Source: Thermomicrobiales bacterium
GTDB taxonomy: Bacteria > Chloroflexota > Chloroflexia > Thermomicrobiales > UBA6265
Direction of reading: 5' to 3'
Length of the DNA: 32,807 bases
Assembly: GCA_030447415.1 (NCBI GenBank)
Contig: JAUJOZ010000033.1
Location: forward strand, 18,277 to 51,083
Shown: positions 21,500-29,430 of the stretch, piece after piece
How positions within the stretch are numbered: position 1 is the first letter of the stretch
How the letters are laid out: each line of letters opens with the position of its first letter
The notes under the pieces: generated by a model
What the model was told of the DNA's origin: nothing
Databases searched by the model: none
What the model saw: the letters and a program-made list of their open reading frames with translations, nothing else
Translations under genes and position numbers: made by a program

Positions 21500-22447
21500 A
21501 TGGGGCAGTACATCGTCCGCCGGCTCATTCACGCGGCCTTCATCGTCTGGGGGTGCGCGACCCTCGTCTTCTTCCTGCTGCGCCTGATCCCGGGCGACCC
21601 GGTGCTTCAGATGCTGGGGCCGGAGTACACCCCGGAGGCGGCGGCGGCCATCCGCAGCAAGCTGGGCTTCGACGAGCCGCTCCCCGTCCAGTACGTCAAG
21701 TGGTTCGGCAACATCCTGCGCGGCGACCTAGGCGACTCCATCGCCACCGGCGAGACGGTGATGGAGGCGATCAAGACCGGGTTGCCAAAGACGCTGAGCA
21801 TCGCCTTCGTCTCGTTCGTGATCGGGATTCTGATCGCCCTGCCGACCGGGGTGATCGCAGCGCTCAAGCGCAACACGCCGATCGACTACGTGGTGAGCCT
21901 GCTCGCGTTCGTCGGTGTCAGCATGCCGAGCTTTTGGTTCGGCATCGTGCTGATCCTCGTCTTCGCCGTCCAGATCGGCTGGCTGCCGGCCACCGGCTAC
22001 GCCGAGATCGGCGACGACGGCGTCTGGGAATGGCTCAAGCACCTGCTGTTGCCCGGCATCGCCATTGGGACCGGCTACGCCGCGATCTTGATGCGGTTCG
22101 TGCGCGCCGGCCTGCTGGAGGTGCTCGGCGCCGACTACGTCCGGACAGCGCGCGCGAAAGGGCTGCGCGAGCGGCTGGTGATCGTTCGCCACGCGTTGCG
22201 CAACGCGCTGATCCCGGTCGTGACCATCGCCGGCATCCAGCTCGCCCAACTCCTTGGCGGGCTGGTGATCACCGAGACGATTTTCTCGATCCGCGGCCTG
22301 GGCCGGATCCTGGTCGGCGCGATCTTTGACAAGGACTACCCGATCGTGCAGGGGGTGATCCTGCTGATCGCGGTGATCTTCGTCCTCGCCAACCTGCTCG
22401 TCGACATCGTCTACACCTTCCTCGACCCGAGGATTCGCTATGCCTAG
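21500..22447 (+). CDS. ABC transporter permease, DppB/OppB type
   Basis: A 315-residue inner-membrane protein with about six transmembrane helices. It begins MGQYIVRRLIHAAFIVWGCA and LVFFLLRLIPGDPVLQMLGP, the standard DppB N-terminus, and shows the small external domain YTPEAAAAIRSKLGFDEPLPVQYVKW. The ATPase-contacting EAA loop lies around VRTARAKGLRERLVIVRHALRNALIPVV, and the end is typical (DIVYTFLDPRIRYA). A GTAGGAGGTGG ribosome site precedes the ATG at 21500. It overlaps the next permease gene by 8 nt. It forms the channel with the DppC-like partner. Confidence 0.93.
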   Translation: MGQYIVRRLIHAAFIVWGCATLVFFLLRLIPGDPVLQMLGPEYTPEAAAAIRSKLGFDEPLPVQYVKWFGNILRGDLGDSIATGETVMEAIKTGLPKTLSIAFVSFVIGILIALPTGVIAALKRNTPIDYVVSLLAFVGVSMPSFWFGIVLILVFAVQIGWLPATGYAEIGDDGVWEWLKHLLLPGIAIGTGYAAILMRFVRAGLLEVLGADYVRTARAKGLRERLVIVRHALRNALIPVVTIAGIQLAQLLGGLVITETIFSIRGLGRILVGAIFDKDYPIVQGVILLIAVIFVLANLLVDIVYTFLDPRIRYA

Positions 22448-23444
22448 CCTGCCACTGCCCAGCGACCCGACCGCCGCCGCCAAGGCGAACACGACGCTGC
22501 CGGAACCCGTGGCCGTGCCGGGGCGGGAGGGCACGCCCCACACCCAACCGGACGCGGAGGGCGTCCGGCTCGGCGGCCTGGCGGGCGCGGGCCCCCGCGA
22601 TATGCCCACCGGCAACCGCTTCTGGCGACGCCTGCGCGCGGAGCGCAAGGCGCTGCTGGGGTTGATCTTCGTCGGCCTCCTCGCCGTCATCGCCCTCATC
22701 GGCCCCACCATCGCGCCCTACGACCCCGAAGCGGACGACTTCGACCTCTTCGCCGCGCCCAGCCGCAACCACCCAATGGGGACCGACTCGTTCGGGCGAG
22801 ACCTGTTCAGCCGGATGATCGTCGGCACGCGCGTCTCGTTCACGATCGGCGTGTCGGCGGCGCTGGTCTCGATGGTGGTGGGCAGCCTGCTGGGACTGGC
22901 CGCCGGGTACTACGGTCGCTGGGTCGACAGCGTGGTGATGCGGGCGATGGATCTGCTTTGGGCCTTCCCCGTCATCATCCTGACGGTCGGGATGGTGGCG
23001 ATCTTCGGCGCCGGCGTCCGCAACGTGGTGATCGCCATCGCCCTCGCCTACGTGCAGAACTTCGCCCGGGTGGTGCGGGCGGAGGTGCTGACCCTGCGGG
23101 AGGCGGACTTCACGCAGGCGGCCCGGGCACTGGGCGCCTCAGACAGCCGGATCATGTTCCGCCACATCCTGCCGAACGCGGCGGCGCCCATCATCGTCCA
23201 GGCCACCTTCGCGGTCGGGCTCGGCATCCTGGCCGAATCGGGCCTCTCGTTCCTGGGCCTGGGGGTGGACGTCTCGACGCCGACCTGGGGCAACGCCCTC
23301 TTCGAGAGCCGCGAGTTCATCCGTCAGGCCTGGTGGATCAGCGTCTTCCCGGGGTTGGCGATTGCCTCCACCGTGCTCGCTCTCAACCTCTTTGGCGACG
23401 GCCTGCGCGACGCGCTCGACGTGCGGAGCGTGGGGGAGGCGTAG
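22440..23444 (+). CDS. ABC transporter permease, DppC/OppC type
   Basis: A 334-residue permease with a long N-terminal soluble tail of about 65 residues, then RRLRAERKALLGLIFVGLLAV (first helix with the OppC_N box), NHPMGTDSFGRDLFSRMIVGTRVS (DppC signature) and the EAA loop TQAARALGASDSRIMFRHILPN. The ending GLGVDVSTPTWGNALFESREF plus LNLFGDGLRDALDV is characteristic of the family. The ATG at 22440 overlaps the DppB stop, so the two are co-translated. No DppD/DppF ATPase genes follow in this window; the ATPases must be encoded elsewhere or shared. Confidence 0.93.
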   Translation: MPSLPLPSDPTAAAKANTTLPEPVAVPGREGTPHTQPDAEGVRLGGLAGAGPRDMPTGNRFWRRLRAERKALLGLIFVGLLAVIALIGPTIAPYDPEADDFDLFAAPSRNHPMGTDSFGRDLFSRMIVGTRVSFTIGVSAALVSMVVGSLLGLAAGYYGRWVDSVVMRAMDLLWAFPVIILTVGMVAIFGAGVRNVVIAIALAYVQNFARVVRAEVLTLREADFTQAARALGASDSRIMFRHILPNAAAPIIVQATFAVGLGILAESGLSFLGLGVDVSTPTWGNALFESREFIRQAWWISVFPGLAIASTVLALNLFGDGLRDALDVRSVGEA

Positions 23445-23468
23445 CGTCGCCCCATCGGCGGCTCGTCG

Positions 23469-23497
23469 GTCGGGGAGGACACCGGGCCCTCCCCGAC
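23469..23497 (+). terminator. Stem-loop terminator after the permease genes
   Basis: A perfect 10-bp stem GTCGGGGAGG / CCTCCCCGAC (23469-23478 with 23488-23497) and a 9-nt loop lie 25 nt beyond the DppC-like stop. No T run follows. Position between two transcription units supports termination. Confidence 0.55.
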
Positions 23498-23574
23498 GGC
23501 GATGTCCGACGCCGTGCCGGACGCGGTCGCCGGCGGATCAGTCTCACCCGCCTTTCCTGGAAACCCGGCTGTGG

Positions 23575-23580
23575 TAGGCT
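23575..23580 (+). promoter_or_regulatory. Possible -10 box for a near-leaderless transcript
   Basis: TAGGCT ends 10 nt before the ATG at 23591, leaving almost no leader. The -35 side is weak. It resembles the arrangement before pdxH (TAGACT at 8646). Confidence 0.25.
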
Positions 23581-23590
23581 AGGCGCCGCC

Positions 23591-25117
23591 ATGGAGCCGG
23601 CCGCGTTCCCACTACCGCCCGCGCTGCCCACCGCCGACGCTACCCGGAGCTCACGGCGGCTGTGGCTGTACGGGCTCGGCATGCTCGGGCCCGCGATCTA
23701 CTTCGCCTGGCGCTACCCGCTGCGCAGCAACAGCGATCACCTGGTCGACATCGGCAAGCTGGCCCGGTATGAGGTCGACGCATTCATCCTCTTCGTCGGC
23801 GGGATCAGCCTCCTCTTCGCTCTCTACGTCCTCGCCGTGTGGGAAAGCCGGCGGTTGCCGGCGCGCCGAGCCCTGCCGGTCGTCTTCGGCTGCGGGACGC
23901 TGCTTGCCGCCGCGATGGCCTGGATGTACCCGGTCAACGCGATCGACCTCTTCCTCTACGCGGTCCGCTCCCGGCTCTGGACCGAGCACGGCGCTAATCC
24001 GCTCGCCGCCTACCCGAACGACTACCGGGACACCGACCCGCTGATGCGCTTCGCCTCCCGGGAGTGGGGGGACGACGTTTCCCCGTACGGACCGCTCTGG
24101 AACCTCTTCGCCGGACCGATCACCTTGCTCGCAGGCGACCGGATGACGCTCGCGCTGGTTGGCTTCAACCTCCTGGCGGCGCTCTCCGTCCTCGCCGGGG
24201 CCTGGGTCATCGCCCGCACGCTCGCGGCGTTGCGCCCGGCCGACGCGGCGACCGGCGCCCTCGTCTACGCCTGGAATCCGCTCGTGCTGTGGGAGGGGAT
24301 CGGCAACGGCCACAATGACACGCTGATGACCCTCGCGCTGCTGCTCGCCTTCCTGGCGTGGGCGCGGCGACGGGATGCGCTGGTCGTCCCGCTCCTGGTC
24401 GTCGCCTCGCTGATTAAGTACGTGCCCATCATTCTCGTCCCACTGGCGGCGCTCGCGGTGTGGCGACGGGCCGAGAATGAAGCGGCGCGCCAGCGCCTGA
24501 TCGCGTGGAGCATCTCGCTCAGCATCGTCGCCGTCGCGGTTGGCTTCTTCCCGTTCTACGACCTGGAAGCCGTCCGACACAGCTTCGCACGGCAGGGCAG
24601 TCTGTTCCTCACCTCCCCGGCCGCGATGGCGATCGGGCTGCTACGCGACCACTACGCCACCGCCGACATCAAGCGTTGGGCGAAAACGATCGGCTACAGC
24701 CTGCTGCTGGCGGCTCTGGTTCGGCAGGCGACCGCCGTGTGGGCGCGGCCCGCGCGGCTGCCGCGCGCCGCCTTCGAGACGATCTTCGTCTTCCTCCTGG
24801 TGGCGACCTGGAACTTCCGGAGCTGGTACCTCGTCTGGCCGGTCGCCCTGGCCGCGCTGCTCCCCTGGGGCTGGCCGGCGTGGCGGATGGTCGCCTGGTC
24901 GGCCGGCGGCCTGGCGATCTACGGCCTCTTCATCTGGGTCTGGGACTGGTGGGATACGGGGTTCTACACCGTACAGAACGTCGGCGTCCCCCTGATCTTC
25001 GGCGCGACGCTGCTGCTGACCGCGGCCGAGGTCATCGCCAATCTGACGACCCGCCGCTCCGGCGCGGGAACCACGGCGCCCCGCCCTGCCGGAAGCCCGA
25101 TCACCGCCGACGGGTAA
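23591..25117 (+). CDS. Multi-pass GT-C-type mannosyltransferase-like membrane protein (GT87/MptB-like)
   Basis: A 508-residue membrane protein with about eleven hydrophobic segments, beginning SRRLWLYGLGMLGPAIYFAW. The key loop MYPVNAIDLFLYAVRSRLWTEHGANPL (about residues 113-140), with its Asp and the following HGANPLAAYPNDYRD, resembles polyprenol-phosphate-dependent alpha-mannosyltransferases of the GT87/MptA-MptB type. So does the internal YAWNPLVLWEGIGNGHNDTLM box. Such enzymes add sugars from a polyprenyl-phosphate donor to glycolipids on the outer membrane face. The ATG at 23591 fits the start; there is no clear ribosome site, but a -10-like box lies just upstream. It stands alone between the peptide transporter and a convergent SDR gene. 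Donor and acceptor are not determinable from sequence. Confidence 0.75.
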   Translation: MEPAAFPLPPALPTADATRSSRRLWLYGLGMLGPAIYFAWRYPLRSNSDHLVDIGKLARYEVDAFILFVGGISLLFALYVLAVWESRRLPARRALPVVFGCGTLLAAAMAWMYPVNAIDLFLYAVRSRLWTEHGANPLAAYPNDYRDTDPLMRFASREWGDDVSPYGPLWNLFAGPITLLAGDRMTLALVGFNLLAALSVLAGAWVIARTLAALRPADAATGALVYAWNPLVLWEGIGNGHNDTLMTLALLLAFLAWARRRDALVVPLLVVASLIKYVPIILVPLAALAVWRRAENEAARQRLIAWSISLSIVAVAVGFFPFYDLEAVRHSFARQGSLFLTSPAAMAIGLLRDHYATADIKRWAKTIGYSLLLAALVRQATAVWARPARLPRAAFETIFVFLLVATWNFRSWYLVWPVALAALLPWGWPAWRMVAWSAGGLAIYGLFIWVWDWWDTGFYTVQNVGVPLIFGATLLLTAAEVIANLTTRRSGAGTTAPRPAGSPITADG

Positions 25118-25158
25118 CCGCCGGCGAGCCGTGCCGCGCCCCGCGTCGCATACGGCCG

Positions 25159-25242
25159 CCGGGTGATTGCTTGGTGTTGCCCCTCACGCACCCCACCGAG
25201 CTCCCCTCTCCCGGTGCACGGGAGAGGGGTCGGGGGTGAGGG
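25159..25242 (+). repeat. Dispersed intergenic hairpin repeat, copy 2
   Basis: Counterpart of the copy at 2780-2862, in the same orientation, between the convergent membrane-protein and SDR genes. The core is a perfect 10-bp stem CCCCTCTCCC / GGGAGAGGGG (25203-25212 with 25220-25229) around GGTGCAC, followed by TCGGGGGTGAGGG. It may terminate transcription from either side. Copies of this kind are often numerous in related genomes. Confidence 0.65.
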
Positions 25243-25308
25243 CCGACACCCGCGTCGCAGAGGATCCGGGAAGCATGGCCCCGGTTCCTGGCGCTCCTGA
25301 CGACCCTG

Positions 25309-26058
25309 CTAGAACGGCCACAGGTTGAGCTCTTGCGTCCAGGCCCGCGCCGGCTGGCGCACGAGGAAGAGAATCGCCTCGGCGACGTCGTCCGGTTCCA
25401 GGTACTTCCGGCCGCTCCCCTGCTCCATCGCGGCCCGCTTCTCGGCGGCGGAACCACCGGCGAAGTCGGTCACGATCGAGCCGGGGACGACCGTGCCGAC
25501 CTTGATCCCGACCTCTCCGACTTCGGCCGCGAGCGACTGCATGAACCCGATCAGCCCGAACTTGGAGGCGGCGTAGGCGGCGAGATTGGCGTATCCCTGC
25601 TTGCCTGCCCCAGACGCGACGGCGACGATCGCCCCGCCGCCACGCTCGCGCATCGGCCCGAGCACGGCCCGGCAGCAGAGGAAGGCGCCGGTCAGGTTCG
25701 TCGCCAGCGTCGCCTGCCAGTCGGCGAGAGCGTACGTTTGCACGGGGCCGTACAGTCCGACGCCGGCCGCGACGACCAGGATGTCGATACCGCCCAACTC
25801 CGCCACGCCACCCGCCACCACGCGGTCGACCGCCTCCTCGTCGGCCACGTCCGCGGGCGCGACGAACGCCGCGCCGCCCCGCCCTCTGACCAGACGCGCC
25901 GTCTCGGCGAGCGTCGCCTCCGTGCGGCCGACGAGGACGGGCGTCGCGCCCGCCGCCGCCAGGGCAAGCGCCGTCGCGCGGCCGACGCCGCTCCCGGCGC
26001 CGGTCACAATCGCCACCTTGGCGGCGAGATCAGGCCCGCGTCCGCCCACGGCGGTCAT
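25309..26058 (-). CDS. Short-chain dehydrogenase/reductase
   Basis: A 249-residue classical SDR. The sequence shows VAIVTGAGSGVGRATALALAAAGA (TGxxxGxG cofactor motif), VGRTEATLAETARLV (basic residue after strand 2, favouring NADP), PADVADEEAVDRVV, DILVVAAGVGLYGPV (a variant of NNAG), AIVAVASGAGKQG (catalytic Ser region), YAASKFGLIGFMQSL (YxxxK) and GIKVGTVVPGSIVTDF. The ATG at 26058 overlaps the acetyltransferase stop (ATGA), so it is the last gene of a three-gene operon. The ending RAWTQELNLWPF is typical of the 3-ketoacyl-ACP-reductase-like group. Substrate unknown. Confidence 0.9.
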   Translation of the reverse strand: MTAVGGRGPDLAAKVAIVTGAGSGVGRATALALAAAGATPVLVGRTEATLAETARLVRGRGGAAFVAPADVADEEAVDRVVAGGVAELGGIDILVVAAGVGLYGPVQTYALADWQATLATNLTGAFLCCRAVLGPMRERGGGAIVAVASGAGKQGYANLAAYAASKFGLIGFMQSLAAEVGEVGIKVGTVVPGSIVTDFAGGSAAEKRAAMEQGSGRKYLEPDDVAEAILFLVRQPARAWTQELNLWPF

Positions 26059-26582
26059 GGCATCACCTTGTCGCGGGTGTGGAACTCCTGGATCAGCTCT
26101 CGCGCGTTGAGCCATCGCTCGGTGTAGCGGCCGCCGGTGTACTCGCCGATGACCCGCCGCCAGAACGCCTGCGCCCTCGGGTTCGCAGCCACCTCCAGCA
26201 CCTGCCACCCACCGGGGAACCGGTCGAAGACCTCACGGGCGATCGCGCCGCCGTAGCCACGCCGCCGGTAGGCCCGCGCGACGAAAAAGCCGGCGACGTA
26301 GTGCCGATCATTACCGCCCTCCAGAGGGCTGCGCTCGTCGACGAGGACGAACCCGGCCGGCTTCCCGCCGACCCGCAGGAGCAGCGCGTGGCGGTCCGCG
26401 TCCGTCCGGTAGCGCGCCACGAACGGTCGAGCGGGCGGCACGAACCGTCCCTCCTCGTCGAGATCGGCGTGCTCCATCTCGCTGAAGTCGTACAAGTAGA
26501 GCTCGAACAACTGAAGCAGCAGCGCTCGCTCGGCCTCGGTCACGCGCTTCAGCGTCCATTCGGCGCGTGGCCCTTCGCCCAT
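26055..26582 (-). CDS. GNAT-family N-acetyltransferase
   Basis: A 175-residue protein. It begins WTLKRVTEAERALLLQLFEL, YLYDFSEM, and carries the GNAT acetyl-CoA loop FFVARAYRRRGYGGAIAREV (Q/RxxGxG/A variant RRRGYGG) followed by VLEVAANPRAQAFWRRVIGEYTGG (N-x-x-A-xx-F-W helix of motif B). This type is often annotated as a predicted acetyltransferase acting on small amines. ATG 26582 was chosen for its GGGAG site; a GTG at 26630 overlapping the ureohydrolase stop would add 16 residues. The end overlaps the SDR start by 4 nt. Next to a ureohydrolase, an amine or guanidino-derived acceptor is conceivable. Confidence 0.85.
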   Translation of the reverse strand: MGEGPRAEWTLKRVTEAERALLLQLFELYLYDFSEMEHADLDEEGRFVPPARPFVARYRTDADRHALLLRVGGKPAGFVLVDERSPLEGGNDRHYVAGFFVARAYRRRGYGGAIAREVFDRFPGGWQVLEVAANPRAQAFWRRVIGEYTGGRYTERWLNARELIQEFHTRDKVMP

Positions 26583-26622
26583 GGCGGGCTCCCGGGAATG
26601 CCCCCGCGGCACCCCGATCACA

Positions 26623-27672
26623 TCAGTCACCGCCTCGTTCTCCGACGCGCACGTCGCCCCCCTCGTAGCCGCGATCCCCGTAGAGGCGGCGATACAGACC
26701 GGCTAGGAAGGTCAGGATCACGGAGCAGCCGGTGCGCGCCGTCAGATCCTTGACGTCGCGGCTCGGGTCGATCTCGACCAGGTCGAAAGCGGCGACCTTC
26801 GGGTCCTGACCGCACGCGAAGACGCCTTCAAGAAGCTGCCAGGCGCTAAGGCCCTCGGCGGTGGCGGCGGCGGTGCCGACGGCCCATGGGTGGGCCAGGC
26901 AGTCGATGTCGACGCTGACGTAGATCAGATCGGTGCCGTCACCGGCGGCGGCCAGCGCCTCGGCGACGCACGCCTCCATCCCCCGTCGCGCCACGTCACG
27001 GCCGGTGACGATCATCATCCCCTGCTCCCGGGTCCACCGGAAGTAGTGGGACGAGCCCATGAAGCCGTGGATGCCGATCTCGGCGACGTTGCGGCCGGCG
27101 ACCGGGAGTCTTCCATCGAGGATGGCTCGAAACGGGGTCCCGTTGTGGGGCCCATGCTCGAAGTTGCGGACGTCGAAGTGGGCGTCGAAGTTGACGATGC
27201 CGACCCGCTTGCCCGGATCGGCGGCGCAGAAGCCGCGCACCGCGGGCGCCGTGATCGAGTGGTCGCCGCCGACGATGACCGGGACGAAGCGCGGTTCCCG
27301 CCCGACGACCGCCGTGACCGCCTCCTCGATCTTGCGATGAGCGACCGCGACGTCGGTGAGGTGACCGCCGATGTCGCCGAGGTCACGGACTCGCAGGCGT
27401 TGGATATCGGTGTCGAAGTCGGGCGAGTAGGTGGTATTGAAGCGGAAGCCGAGCCGAACCGCCTCCGGCCCACCGTAGGCGGCGGAGGAGTTGATCGAGG
27501 CACCGGAGTACGGTACACCGAGGAGCCCGGCGTCGAGCGATTCCACCCCGTCCCAAACCCCGAGCCAGTTGCTGACCCGGACTTCCTCGCTGTCCTGCCA
27601 CGCCGCCCGCTTAACGACCGACGGTGGGTTGAGGTGGGGGATCAGGTTGGGACTGGATTCCTGGTCGTCCAC
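26623..27672 (-). CDS. Ureohydrolase (arginase/agmatinase/formiminoglutamase superfamily)
   Basis: A 349-residue enzyme that should hydrolyse a guanidino or formimino group using two manganese ions. Metal-site motifs are present: GGDHSITAP (His), NFDAHFDVRNFEHGPHNGTPF (DAHFD) and SVDIDCLAHPWAVGT (DxD), with the later Glu in VEIDPSRD. The usual DPxxxPGTGTP after the DxD motif is changed to AHPWAVGTAAAT, so the substrate loop differs from agmatinase and arginase. HNGTPFR is reminiscent of formiminoglutamase. Guanidine hydrolases also sit in this superfamily. The GTG at 27672 has a GGAGGAGG site about 10 nt upstream. The gene heads an overlapping operon with GNAT and SDR genes; the cupin gene lies 194 bp upstream on the same strand, with nothing else evident in between. 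Confidence 0.85.
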   Translation of the reverse strand: MDDQESSPNLIPHLNPPSVVKRAAWQDSEEVRVSNWLGVWDGVESLDAGLLGVPYSGASINSSAAYGGPEAVRLGFRFNTTYSPDFDTDIQRLRVRDLGDIGGHLTDVAVAHRKIEEAVTAVVGREPRFVPVIVGGDHSITAPAVRGFCAADPGKRVGIVNFDAHFDVRNFEHGPHNGTPFRAILDGRLPVAGRNVAEIGIHGFMGSSHYFRWTREQGMMIVTGRDVARRGMEACVAEALAAAGDGTDLIYVSVDIDCLAHPWAVGTAAATAEGLSAWQLLEGVFACGQDPKVAAFDLVEIDPSRDVKDLTARTGCSVILTFLAGLYRRLYGDRGYEGGDVRVGERGGD

Positions 27673-27857
27673 GACAGCGGTTCCTCCTCCACGTCGAGGG
27701 CGCCCGTGCAGCCCACGTGGTCATTGTAGGGGCGACGCGCGCCTCGCCCTCCTCCAGAGCAGGTTGGCGCGGTCGGCACCGGGGCGCGGCGTGGCACCAA
27801 GGCATACCCCGCCGTTAGAGAAGACTGCCCGCCGGCTGGCGCGGAAGATACCCAACC

Positions 27858-27879
27858 CGCAACGGGCTATCCCGTTGCG
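27858..27879 (-). terminator. Stem-loop spanning the cupin stop codon
   Basis: A perfect 9-bp stem CGCAACGGG / CCCGTTGCG (27858-27866 with 27871-27879) has a 4-nt loop that contains the cupin TAG stop codon. Lacking a U tract, it may stall ribosomes or protect the 3' end rather than terminate. Confidence 0.35.
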
Positions 27880-28439
27880 TCGGCGTAGGCGACGGCGCCG
27901 GTGATCGGGTCGAAGTACGCACGGGGCTGGGCGTTCGGGTTGCGGCCGAAGAAGACGAGCTCCCAGGCGGCCTCGCCGATGCCCTGCTGACTGTGAATGT
28001 CGTGTGGCGGGCCGTGGAAGGCGACGACGTCGCCGGGTCCCAGCTCGCGCTCCTCCGCCAGCCGCAGATCGGCCCGGGCTGGGTCCGCGCCGTCGTCGAG
28101 CCGCTCCCACCGCAGGTAGCGGTCACGGCCGCGAACGACGCAGGCGATGCCCCACGAATTGTGATTGTGGACCGGTGTCGGCGCCTCGGCAGGGAAGCGC
28201 GCCAGCATCAGCGCGCAGGTGCCGTCGGTTCCCTCATGCAGGATGGTGGCGGAGGCGCCGGTCCCATGCAGGCCAGCCAGGTGCTCCTCGGGGATCAGAC
28301 CCGGCTGCCGTGCCAGGAGTCGGAGACGCTCGCCGACGGCGGCGAAACCCGCATCGGTGGCGCCGTGCTCCGCCAACAGCGCCGTCGCGTCCGCGACGAA
28401 CCCGGCGGGGGTGTACGAGGTGGGATCGGGGGTAGTCAT
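27867..28439 (-). CDS. Cupin-fold metalloprotein, cysteine-dioxygenase-like
   Basis: A 190-residue protein with an N-terminal helical part (FVADATALLAEHGATDAGFAAVGERLRLL) and a cupin barrel. The metal-binding box is PTPVHNHNSWGIACVVRGRD (HxH followed by a distant acidic residue), and the second histidine is in FHGPPHDIHSQQG. Family members are thiol dioxygenases (cysteine or 3-mercaptopropionate) or uncharacterised 'predicted metal-dependent double-stranded beta-helix' proteins; which one cannot be decided. The ATG at 28439 has GGAG 8 nt upstream. The gene stands between the Liv operon and the ureohydrolase operon, all on the minus strand; 28440-28616 shows no gene. Confidence 0.78.
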   Translation of the reverse strand: MTTPDPTSYTPAGFVADATALLAEHGATDAGFAAVGERLRLLARQPGLIPEEHLAGLHGTGASATILHEGTDGTCALMLARFPAEAPTPVHNHNSWGIACVVRGRDRYLRWERLDDGADPARADLRLAEERELGPGDVVAFHGPPHDIHSQQGIGEAAWELVFFGRNPNAQPRAYFDPITGAVAYADATG

Positions 28440-28569
28440 GGATGGATCTCCGCAAGCAAATGGGGTGATGAGCCCGCTGTGAATCGCCGCGATCGGCACG
28501 CGGGCAGGCACCCGGGCCTGCCCTGACAAAATCGTTCCGACCGTCGCGTGGTCGAGCCGTCACGATGCT

Positions 28570-28587
28570 GGCGCCGGCGTCGGCGCC
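28570..28587 (-). terminator. Short GC stem-loop after livF
   Basis: GGCGCCG pairs with CGGCGCC around a 4-nt loop, about 30 nt beyond the livF stop on the minus strand. No U tract. It may end the Liv operon. Confidence 0.3.
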
Positions 28588-28616
28588 GTGCGCAGCGCCC
28601 CAGGCGTTGTTCCCGG

Positions 28617-29324
28617 CTAATCCTCGCCCAGATACGCCTTGCGCACCATCTCGTTCTTGAGGAGGGCGGGGGCGGCGTCCGCGAGGACGATCTGACCCGT
28701 CTGGATGACGTAGCCGCGGTGGGCGACGGCGAGGGCCATGAGAGCGTTCTGCTCGACCAGAAGCACCGTCGTCCCCTGCGCGTTGATGTCCTTGACGACC
28801 CCGAAGATCGTCTCCACCAGGATGGGGGAAAGCCCCATCGACGGTTCGTCCAGTAGGAGCAGCGACGGGCGAGCCATCAACGCGCGACCGATAGCGAGCA
28901 TCTGTTGTTCGCCGCCAGACATCGTCCCCGCCTTCTGGGCGACGCGCTCCTTGAGGCGGGGAAAGAGCTCGAAGACGCGATCGAGATCGGCGGGATCGAC
29001 CCTGCCGCGCGCGAACGCCCCCATCTCGAGGTTCTCGCGCACAGTCATTCGCGGGAAGATGCGCCGCCCCTCCGGCGACTGAGCGACGCCCATCGTCGCC
29101 ACGCGGTGGGCCGGGAGACCGCTAATACGCTTGCCGTTCAGGGAGACGCCGCCCTCACGCGGGTTGAGCAGGCCGGAGATCGTTTTCAGGGTGGTGCTCT
29201 TGCCGGCTCCGTTGGAGCCGATGAGGGTGACGATCTCCCCCTGCTCGACGTCGAGCGAGATTCCCTTCAGGGCGTGGATGTGCCCGTAGTAGGTGTGCAG
29301 ATCGCGGACTTCGAGCATCGGCAT
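28617..29324 (-). CDS. livF: Branched-chain amino acid ABC transporter ATP-binding protein LivF
   Basis: A 235-residue ABC ATPase. It contains LEVRDLHTYYGHIHALKGISLDVEQGEIV, Walker A GSNGAGKSTT, the LivF-typical QSPEGRRIFPRMTVRENLEMGA, signature SGGEQQML, Walker B LLLLDEPSMGLSP and switch VLLVEQNALMAL. With LivG it powers uptake of leucine, isoleucine, valine or related amides and amino acids. The ATG at 29324 or the ATG six bases downstream at 29318 may be used. It is the last gene of the operon and is separated from livG by 106 bp that contain a short heptamer repeat. Confidence 0.93.
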   Translation of the reverse strand: MPMLEVRDLHTYYGHIHALKGISLDVEQGEIVTLIGSNGAGKSTTLKTISGLLNPREGGVSLNGKRISGLPAHRVATMGVAQSPEGRRIFPRMTVRENLEMGAFARGRVDPADLDRVFELFPRLKERVAQKAGTMSGGEQQMLAIGRALMARPSLLLLDEPSMGLSPILVETIFGVVKDINAQGTTVLLVEQNALMALAVAHRGYVIQTGQIVLADAAPALLKNEMVRKAYLGED

Positions 29325-29335
29325 GGGGGCAGCTC

Positions 29336-29361
29336 TCAGCGGTCAGCTATCAGCCAGCAGC
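29336..29361 (+). repeat. Degenerate 7-bp tandem repeat between livG and livF
   Basis: TCAGC recurs with 7-bp spacing at 29336, 29343 and 29350, followed by GCAGC at 29357. Such TCAGCNN runs occur in intergenic DNA of many bacteria. It lies just upstream of the livF start on the minus strand. Confidence 0.45.
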
Positions 29362-29430
29362 TTCAAACGCACGGCGTACCGAGGGGGTCCAGCGTGCGCC
29401 GGGTGCCTCGGCGTTACGAGAAGCCAATCA

